The notes beneath the pieces are model-generated. The model had not been told where the DNA came from, did not search any database, and saw nothing but the letters and a program-made list of their open reading frames with translations. Both the position numbers and the translations under genes were made by a program. A stretch of 64,000 bases of DNA from JAITMY01 sp031549685 (lineage in GTDB: Bacteria; Bacteroidota; Bacteroidia; Bacteroidales; UBA932). The stretch lies in the NCBI GenBank assembly GCA_031549685.1, contig JAVBPG010000010.1:1-64000 (forward strand), read 5' to 3'. Below are positions 58,747 through 64,000 of the stretch, piece after piece (the stretch's first letter is position 1; every line of letters starts with the position of its first letter).

Positions 58747-60552
58747 CTATTTTTTCATTTGCTCCGCCACCACCTCTGCTATGTCCTTTACGGTGGTAAG
58801 ATTCAAATCGCCGAAGGTTTTTTTGCAGGCGGGGCAGGAGGTTACCAGGCAATCGGGTTGGGCGCCGGCGGTCATTTTCAGCATGGCGTCCTCGGCTATC
58901 AGGCGGCGCTTCCTGAAGGGCATGGACTCGGTGGCAATGCTGCCGCCGCAGCACAGCGCGTCTTTGCCATCGTATGGGGTGGCCAGGAGGTTGCTTATTG
59001 CCCCTAAAATCCTGCGCGGCTGCTCGTACACGCCGCTGTGCCGGCCGAGCTCGCACGAGTCGTGGAATACTACCTTTTGCCCGCCCCGGCTCAGCTGCAA
59101 CTTTCCTGCGTCCATCAGTTCGGCAATGTACTCGGTGTGGTGCAGCACGGGGATGTTGAGCCGGTAGGTGTCCTTGAAAACCTTGTAGCAAATGGGACAG
59201 GAGGTAACCATGCGCCTGGCGCCCGAGGCGTTTATCAGCGCGGTATTTTTGGCCACCAGCGCCTGCGCCGTTTGCTCCTCGCCGGCCTGCATCATGGGGC
59301 GCCCGCAGCAAATGGTGCCGTCCTCGTCCATGAAGCTGAATGTATCGCCGGAGGCCAGCAGGATTTTCCGCATGGATTTTTTGATGCCCGGCGTGAGGTG
59401 CGTCATGCAGCCGGCAAAGTAGAGCACGTCGGCGTTGGCGGGCCTGGCCTCCACCTTTTGCAGGTAGCCGTACTGGTTCTCGGAGCGTAAATCCTGCGTA
59501 AGGTTTTTTACGTTTTGCTTCAGCTTCACGGAGTTTATTCCCACGGGGCAGGCCTGCACGCAGCGGTCGCACATGAGGCAGTAGGAGGCGTTGCTGCGCG
59601 CCTGCTCGTAGTTCCACCAGCGGATGTTGCGCGTAAAGTTCACGGTGGCGTTGTCGCGCATGCGTGCCGCCGAAATCATTTGGCAGGGGTCGAGGCAGAG
59701 GCCGCAGCGCGAGCACGAAAAAATTTCCACCTTGGCGTAGCCCGCGTTCTTGCTCTGCTCCCTGATGCCCGCGTTGCGCATGAGTATGAGCAGCACCTCC
59801 GACAGGATGTGCGTGAACCTTGACCAGGGCAGGGAAACGAAGAATACCGCCAGGCAGCAGGAGTAGGCCCACCAGATGGGGAGCATGAGGTTTTCGTTGG
59901 CCAGAAAGACGTTGAAATTCTCAAAAATCATGCTGAAGCCGCGCGTGAGAAAGCTGCCGCCGCTGATTTCGGAGGTAAAACTTTCGGCCAAAAAGCGGAG
60001 CGGAAAAATGCACCACAGCGCGAGCACGGCAAGCTGGTCGTTCCACTTGAGCTTGGTGGTGCGCTTCATGCCGAATGTTTTTTTGCGGAAGCGCTTGACG
60101 ACGGCCAGCGCCACGCCCGACAGCACGAAGAGCAGAAAGAAATCCATGAGGAAGAAGAAGAGCGCCCCGCGCAGCGTTTCGCCCGCCTCCATCATAAAGT
60201 AGCGGAAAAAAATGGGGAAGTAGGGTAGGTTGAGGCGGTGCGGGCAAAAGAAAAACACCTCCAGGTGCCCCAGCACAATGAGCATGAACCAGCCGAAGGC
60301 GAGGCTGGTGTGCATGTAGCCCAGCACCCAGTTTTTACGCCATATTTTTACGTGAAAAAGGCAGTCGGCAAAAACATCCTTTACGGAGGTGAAGATTTTC
60401 CAGGAGAAAAAGTGCATGCCCAGCTTCTTCTTGTCGGCCAGGGGGAGCGACTTGAACACGCGCGCAACCGATACGGCAAGCCAGGTCAGCACAAATATGA
60501 GCCCGAAGGTGTAGGGTAGTACAAAGGGGGCGTAGCTAAATCTTTCTATCAT
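58747..60552 (-). CDS. HdrD/QmoC-like membrane iron-sulfur protein
   Basis: A 601-residue membrane protein. About six N-terminal helices (residues 10-255) resemble the b-type cytochrome NarI/HdrE/QmoC fold, with H81 and H96 in helices as possible haem ligands. Two 4Fe-4S motifs follow (C280-C290 and C325-C335). Two CCG domains follow: FAGCMTH ... TICCGRPM ... SCPICYK and FHDSCELGRH ... ALCCGGSIATE ... SCPACKK. Thus cytochrome b, ferredoxin and heterodisulfide-reductase catalytic modules are fused. It probably links menaquinone to the soluble Hdr-like proteins encoded upstream. It overlaps the preceding gene by 17 bp. Confidence 0.88.
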   Translation of the reverse strand: MIERFSYAPFVLPYTFGLIFVLTWLAVSVARVFKSLPLADKKKLGMHFFSWKIFTSVKDVFADCLFHVKIWRKNWVLGYMHTSLAFGWFMLIVLGHLEVFFFCPHRLNLPYFPIFFRYFMMEAGETLRGALFFFLMDFFLLFVLSGVALAVVKRFRKKTFGMKRTTKLKWNDQLAVLALWCIFPLRFLAESFTSEISGGSFLTRGFSMIFENFNVFLANENLMLPIWWAYSCCLAVFFVSLPWSRFTHILSEVLLILMRNAGIREQSKNAGYAKVEIFSCSRCGLCLDPCQMISAARMRDNATVNFTRNIRWWNYEQARSNASYCLMCDRCVQACPVGINSVKLKQNVKNLTQDLRSENQYGYLQKVEARPANADVLYFAGCMTHLTPGIKKSMRKILLASGDTFSFMDEDGTICCGRPMMQAGEEQTAQALVAKNTALINASGARRMVTSCPICYKVFKDTYRLNIPVLHHTEYIAELMDAGKLQLSRGGQKVVFHDSCELGRHSGVYEQPRRILGAISNLLATPYDGKDALCCGGSIATESMPFRKRRLIAEDAMLKMTAGAQPDCLVTSCPACKKTFGDLNLTTVKDIAEVVAEQMKK

Positions 60553-60919
60553 CGGTAGCCTGTAGTTTGTCGGTTAGCTGATTTTTTGCGGCAGGCTGCC
60601 TGAGCAGCTTGCTTACTTGCAGCACAACGTTGCGCGTGCTCACCCCCTTGGGGCACACCATTTGGCACTTGCCGCAAAGCATGCAGCGGGTGATGATGTC
60701 GCGCAGCGGGGCGAGCTCGCCCCGTTTGGCCATGAGCTGTATTTTGCGCAGGTTGTACTCCGTAAAGTTTCCCGCGGAGCAGGTGGCGGTGCACGACCCG
60801 CACGATATGCAGAAGGCGAAGCTGTGCTCGCGCTTCAGTATTTCCTTGGCAAAGCTCCTGTCGGCGGTGTCTAAGTTCACCACGCCGCTATCCAACTTTG
60901 TATATCCGAATTTGTTCAT
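60536..60919 (-). CDS. HdrC-like 2[4Fe-4S] protein
   Basis: A 127-residue protein with two 4Fe-4S motifs C37-x2-C-x2-C-x3-C47 (CISCGSCTATCSAG) and C79-x2-C-x2-C-x3-C89 (CMLCGKCQMVCPKG), as in HdrC. NFTEYNLRKIQLMAKRGEL between them is the usual HdrC helix. It would relay electrons between HdrA and HdrB-like subunits. It overlaps the membrane subunit gene by 17 bp, a sign of tight coupling. Confidence 0.9.
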   Translation of the reverse strand: MNKFGYTKLDSGVVNLDTADRSFAKEILKREHSFAFCISCGSCTATCSAGNFTEYNLRKIQLMAKRGELAPLRDIITRCMLCGKCQMVCPKGVSTRNVVLQVSKLLRQPAAKNQLTDKLQATDDRKI

Positions 60920-60945
60920 TGTAGGTATTGCTTCTCGTCCTTTTT

Positions 60946-61011
60946 TGTCATTGCGTGCTTGACCCGCAATCCCTCTGATTTAGGAGATCCCGTGTCAAGC
61001 ACGGGATGACA
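60946..61011. repeat. Diverged palindromic repeat, TGTCATTGCGtGCTTGACCC family, copy 4
   Basis: The left arm TGTCATTGCGTGCTTGACCC faces a right arm AGCACGGGATGACA whose mismatches break the pairing (GCAAT against GGGAT). It looks like a chimera of two arm types. It lies between the HdrA-like and HdrC-like genes. A small AACCCTAACAGGGTT palindrome follows at 61026-61040. Confidence 0.7.
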
Positions 61012-61050
61012 ACACTGTATATAGCAAACCCTAACAGGGTTTTAGTAGAT

Positions 61051-62064
61051 TTACTTCATTAAATACGCCAGCACCTCTGCCGCTGCGGCGCGCGCGTCGG
61101 CGAGCGTTTCGGGGATGGTCTTCGGCCCGGTGCAGGTGCCGGCCAGGAACAGCCCCTCGGTGCCCGTAAAGTTGCGCAGGTTGTACTCGTTTTTACCGTT
61201 GAAAAAGCGGTCGCTACCGATTTCTATCCCCATTTTTTTGGCTACCGGAATGCCGCCGCTGCAGGCCTCCATGCCCACCATCAGCACCAGCATGTCCACC
61301 GTTAGCTTCAGGGGCTTGCCCAGCAGCGTGTCCTCGGCCTTTACCAGCAGCTTACCATCTTTGGTTTCTCCGGCCTCCGATAGGCGGCCGCGCACGAACT
61401 GCACGCCGTAGGTGGCTTGCGCCTCGTGGTACATGTCCTCAAAGCGGCGGTCGAACATGCGCAGGTCCATGTAAAAGTTGTACACCTCGGCGTTGGGGTA
61501 CATTTCCTTGAGCTCGCAGGCCTGCTTCACGGCCGTAACGCAGCACACCTTGGAGCAGTAGCGGTTGCCCACCTTTTCGTCGCGCGAGCCTACGCAGTGA
61601 ATGAAGGTCACGCGCTCGGGCTCCTTGCCGTTGGCGCAGAGCACGCGGTGTTTTTTGAACATCTCCTCCAACTCGGAAGAGGTGATCACGTTGTCGTAAA
61701 TGCCGTAGCCGTACTCCTCCTTGCGGCGCGCGTTGAAGGTGTCGAAGCCCGTGGTCATGAGCACGGCGTCGGCGGTAATGCTGTGGTTGTTGGTGAGGGT
61801 AATCTCAAACTCGCTACTTTTTTTCTCCACGTGCTGCACCGATACGCTGCTCAGCACCTCGGCGCGGTTGCCCAGGCCCTCAATGATATCCTGCAGCACC
61901 TCCTGCGCCTTGTCCTGCGTGGGAAAAAGCCTGTCCCACTGCCGCAGATGGCCGCCGAGCTCGCTTTCTTTCTCTATCAGAAAAACCTTCACGCCGGACT
62001 TGGTCAGCTTTGCTGCCGCCTCAATTCCGGCAATTCCGGCTCCTACTATGGCTACGCTTTTCAT
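61051..62064 (-). CDS. HdrA/QmoA-like FAD oxidoreductase
   Basis: A 337-residue flavoprotein. The FAD motif GAGIAGIEAAAKL is at residues 8-20 and GGHLRQWDRLFP follows as in HdrA. The 4Fe-4S motif C157 ... C170-x3-CC (FIHCVGSRD, NRYCSKVCCVTAV) is the HdrA hallmark. The last FAD segment is GLFLAGTCTGPKTIPETLADARAAA. It is half the size of methanogen HdrA and lacks its C-terminal ferredoxin domains, closer to QmoA of sulfate reducers. It may bifurcate electrons or pass them between quinone and soluble carriers. No MvhD or FrhB-like partner is in the window. Confidence 0.9.
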   Translation of the reverse strand: MKSVAIVGAGIAGIEAAAKLTKSGVKVFLIEKESELGGHLRQWDRLFPTQDKAQEVLQDIIEGLGNRAEVLSSVSVQHVEKKSSEFEITLTNNHSITADAVLMTTGFDTFNARRKEEYGYGIYDNVITSSELEEMFKKHRVLCANGKEPERVTFIHCVGSRDEKVGNRYCSKVCCVTAVKQACELKEMYPNAEVYNFYMDLRMFDRRFEDMYHEAQATYGVQFVRGRLSEAGETKDGKLLVKAEDTLLGKPLKLTVDMLVLMVGMEACSGGIPVAKKMGIEIGSDRFFNGKNEYNLRNFTGTEGLFLAGTCTGPKTIPETLADARAAAAEVLAYLMK

Positions 62065-62158
62065 ATTCTTTTTGTAGTAAAAAACTTTTTTCTTTTACCC
62101 CAACTCCACCAAGGCGGGACTATAGCCGCTGTGGGTTATATTAAGTTTTGCCTTTGAG

Positions 62159-62246
62159 CGTCATTGCGAGGAGGAACGACGAAGCAATCTCTCGTGTTGC
62201 GCTAACAGCGCAATTAAAAGATTGCCGCGCTTCGCTCGCAATGACG
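62159..62246. repeat. Palindromic repeat with unlike arms (CGTCATTGCGAG family)
   Basis: The left arm CGTCATTGCGAGGAGGAACG continues ACGAAGCAATCT and the right arm ends GCGCTTCGCTCGCAATGACG; a TTGCGCTAACAGCGCAA hairpin sits between. The two arms belong to different subtypes. Confidence 0.75.
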
Positions 62247-62298
62247 TTCTTGCCCAACGCAGTATGTTATAGCCCCCTTTAGAGGGTTGGGGGTAAGT

Positions 62299-63369
62299 CT
62301 AGCAGCACCTGATGCAGCCCGGCATCTCCGGCCTCCCGATGTCCCTGCCGTTCGGCCCCTCGTACTTTTTGCCGCTGTCGTACTTAATGCCGATTTTGTC
62401 CAGCAGCGGCTCCACGGCTACCTGGTGTACCTGCAAGCCTATGTCCCACGGGTTGTAGCCCATTACAAGGCTGGCCACCTCCTCGTAAGTGAATACGGGT
62501 ATGCCCTGATTTTTGCCGCCGTAGGTTTTTCCCTCGGTCTCGGCAATGACGTACTGCCAGCGGTCGAGGAAGTACGGACAACCCGGGCAGTTGGTAATAA
62601 TCATATCGGGCTGGAAGGGCTCCATCGACTCGAACTTTTTGTGCGTGTTGGCCAGCGAGTAGCCCCGGTTGGCCTGCACTAAGTACTGGCGGAAGCCAAA
62701 GCCGCAGCAGTGCCTGCGCTCGGGGTAGTCCACCACCTCGCCGCCCCAGGCCTCCACCATGCCCGACAGCACGTAGGGGTACTCGGCCCCGCCCACGCCC
62801 TTGTGCGGAAACATTTTGGAGTAGTGGCACCCGATGTGCTCCACCACCTTGAGCGGCCTGCCCGTTTCCCGGTTGATGAGCTTGTACTTTGCCTTGTCGG
62901 CAATTTCGTGGCGCAGTTTGTAAATAATGTCGCTGGCGTGCGCCAGGTGCTGCGGAATGTCGAACTCGCGCCCCGTGGCCTTTTTGAGGTTGGCGCGCAC
63001 CTTGGCCAGCACCTCGGGGAAGTGGTGCCAGGTTTCTATCACCTCGGAGTACAGGCCGAAGGAGGTGATGCACGAGGCCGCGTAGTTCTTATACCCCGCC
63101 TCGGTCATAAGCGCAAACTGGCGGGCTATGACCGTCATGGCCGTTTCGAGCGGCACCACATCGGAGTGGTAGCCAATGCCGCCGCAGGTGGTGTGGTGCT
63201 CGGTTTCGTAAATGTTTTTACCGAGGTCCTCCGTCAGTATTTTCTTAAACATTTTCTCCGAGGCCGGAAAAAAGTTTTGCCTGATGCAGCTGCGCACGTA
63301 AAAGTAGTCGTTGTCGGGGATTTCCTTTTGGTAATCGCGCCATATTTGCTCTTTGCCTTCTTTTTTCAT
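62299..63369 (-). CDS. HdrB-like CCG-domain iron-sulfur protein
   Basis: A 356-residue protein from the ATG at 63369 (MKKEGKEQIWRDYQ); a longer frame reads repeat DNA and is rejected. Two CCG-type modules: the first is degenerate (C28, C62-GG, C100), the second complete with C181, C221-C222-G and C261-x2-C264 (GCHYSKMF, HCCGFGF, NCPGCPYF), the ligand set that holds the special cluster of HdrB. The C-terminus ends GCIRCC, an added Cys triplet. It would be the thiol/disulfide or equivalent catalytic subunit of the Hdr-like complex. Confidence 0.88.
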   Translation of the reverse strand: MKKEGKEQIWRDYQKEIPDNDYFYVRSCIRQNFFPASEKMFKKILTEDLGKNIYETEHHTTCGGIGYHSDVVPLETAMTVIARQFALMTEAGYKNYAASCITSFGLYSEVIETWHHFPEVLAKVRANLKKATGREFDIPQHLAHASDIIYKLRHEIADKAKYKLINRETGRPLKVVEHIGCHYSKMFPHKGVGGAEYPYVLSGMVEAWGGEVVDYPERRHCCGFGFRQYLVQANRGYSLANTHKKFESMEPFQPDMIITNCPGCPYFLDRWQYVIAETEGKTYGGKNQGIPVFTYEEVASLVMGYNPWDIGLQVHQVAVEPLLDKIGIKYDSGKKYEGPNGRDIGRPEMPGCIRCC

Positions 63370-63417
63370 AAATAGAATTTGATAGCCATGTGCGGTGTCA
63401 TCCTGTATGCTGCTGCC

Positions 63418-63515
63418 AACTGCCAACTGCCAACTGCTAACTGCTAACTGCTAACTGCTAACTGCTAACTGCTAACTGCTAACTGCTAACTGCTAACTGC
63501 TAACTGCTAACTGCC
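63418..63515. repeat. 7-bp tandem repeat (AACTGCT/AACTGCC, 14 copies)
   Basis: Fourteen uninterrupted heptamers, the first two and the last ending in C instead of T, fill the spacer between the HdrB-like and HdrC-like genes. A preceding partial word extends the register. Confidence 0.92.
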
Positions 63516-63521
63516 ACTATA

Positions 63522-64000
63522 TTATATCTCTCCCTTAAAAGTTTTTGTTACGTACTCGTCCATTTCCAGGCCCATTTCCCCGGCCTTTTCCGCCGAATAT
63601 TTTTCAATATTTTCAAACCGCTCCATGCCGCCGCTGACCTCAAAAATGCGCTTGAGCTCATCCAGCGATTCCTGCGGAATTTTGCGTAGAATGCCCGTGC
63701 CTTCGCCATCCAGATTTCCGCCCAAGCGCTCAAAAACCGCCTCCACATTCTTGTGCTCCCACTCCCAAACGGGGCCTGCCTCGGGGTGGTTTTCGGGGGA
63801 GAGATCGCGGGCGTAAATGCAGTAGCCGTACTTTAGAATATTCTCGCCGATGGCGCGCTTGAGCGCTATCTGCTGGCGGCCTTTTTTCGACTCGACAAAG
63901 TATCCCAAATCCTGCGAAATAGTGCGCAGCGCCATGACAATCAATCCCGCAGCGTTGTTGCGCGGGCAGCGGGTAACGCACGACATGCACTCGCCGCAGT
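63522..64000 (-). CDS. HdrC-like iron-sulfur protein (5' end beyond window)
   Basis: The frame continues past position 64000; the visible part encodes about 159 residues. Its first residues read CGECMSCVTRCPRNN, the second half of a 4Fe-4S motif pair, so the Met at 63986 is internal. The rest (ALRTISQDLGYF, KRAIGENILKYGYCIYARDLSP, VEAVFERLGGNLDGEGTGILRKIP) is a helical C-terminal domain not recognised from classical HdrC. It is the most upstream gene visible of the Hdr-like operon. Confidence 0.75.
   Translation of the reverse strand, partial: CGECMSCVTRCPRNNAAGLIVMALRTISQDLGYFVESKKGRQQIALKRAIGENILKYGYCIYARDLSPENHPEAGPVWEWEHKNVEAVFERLGGNLDGEGTGILRKIPQESLDELKRIFEVSGGMERFENIEKYSAEKAGEMGLEMDEYVTKTFKGEI

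Noticed and set aside
61026..61040. AACCCTAACAGGGTT palindrome as a terminator of the HdrA-like gene
   Set aside because: The stem is short, there is no T run on the minus strand, and the downstream HdrC-like gene continues the operon.
63418..63515. Possible CRISPR array (also considered at 33827-33898 and 17473-17510)
   Set aside because: Units of 7, 8 and 14 bp have no spacers between them and no cas genes are near; they are simple tandem repeats.
1..64000. tRNA, rRNA or tmRNA genes
   Set aside because: No cloverleaf-type sequence with a GTTCRANYC loop and CCA or acceptor pairing, and no rRNA motifs, were recognised by eye. A covariance-model scan would be decisive.

Overview
The window is chromosomal DNA from a member of the Bacteroidota, most likely the Bacteroidales. 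The evidence is TAnnTTTG promoter boxes upstream of several starts, a secreted subtilase ending in a type IX secretion (T9SS) sorting domain, porT next to ubiE, a bamD-rpoZ-coaBC-porD-recN cluster, and a complete aerotolerance (Bat) operon. Ferredoxin-dependent oxidoreductases and heterodisulfide-reductase (Hdr)-like proteins suggest an anaerobic or microaerobic life. The genus cannot be named from the sequence. No rRNA, tRNA, CRISPR array or prophage was seen. Coding DNA is GC-rich, so long antisense reading frames are plentiful and were discarded.

Layout. 1-8.7 kb: a possible transposase fragment at the edge, a CotH-like lipoprotein, a TonB-dependent receptor with an alpha/beta hydrolase, a 442-bp element with 23-bp terminal inverted repeats, a NapH-NapG-like polyferredoxin, and an Omp85-like protein. 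9-16.3 kb: porT-ubiE, a DUF3298-like lipoprotein, an FKBP isomerase, NhaA with a substituted active-site Asp, an agmatinase-family enzyme and a nitroreductase. 16.4-19.7 kb: a four-subunit 2-oxoacid:ferredoxin oxidoreductase operon with a Dabb gene inside it. 20-28.8 kb: a Nudix hydrolase, a lipase-like lipoprotein, trxB, then bamD-rpoZ-coaBC-porD-recN. 28.9-30.5 kb: a hipBA module. 30.7-42 kb: moxR-DUF58-BatD-like-batA-batB-batC-batD-batE, running with an ATGA overlap into two hydrogenase-like genes that have lost nearly all cofactor ligands. 42-51 kb: recR, a 1600-residue subtilase with four tandem OB-like domains, GNAT, a PatB-type lyase and a Na+/solute symporter. 51.4-58.7 kb: an SDR, a double VOC protein, an alpha-oxoamine synthase, and a threonine/cysteate synthase-like enzyme, with AT-richer genes interspersed. 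This set fits sphingolipid or, more specifically, sulfonolipid (capnine) synthesis. 58.7-64 kb: an Hdr/Qmo-like operon that runs off the right edge.

How the genes connect. PorT and PorD belong to the secretion system that would export the subtilase. The Bat proteins with MoxR form an envelope-associated chaperone-like system. The 2-oxoacid oxidoreductase, the Hdr/Qmo-like complex, the polyferredoxin and the hydrogenase-related pair all point to ferredoxin- and quinone-linked electron transfer. Intergenic spaces are unusually rich in short palindromic repeats of several families and in short-unit tandem repeats, many inside operons.
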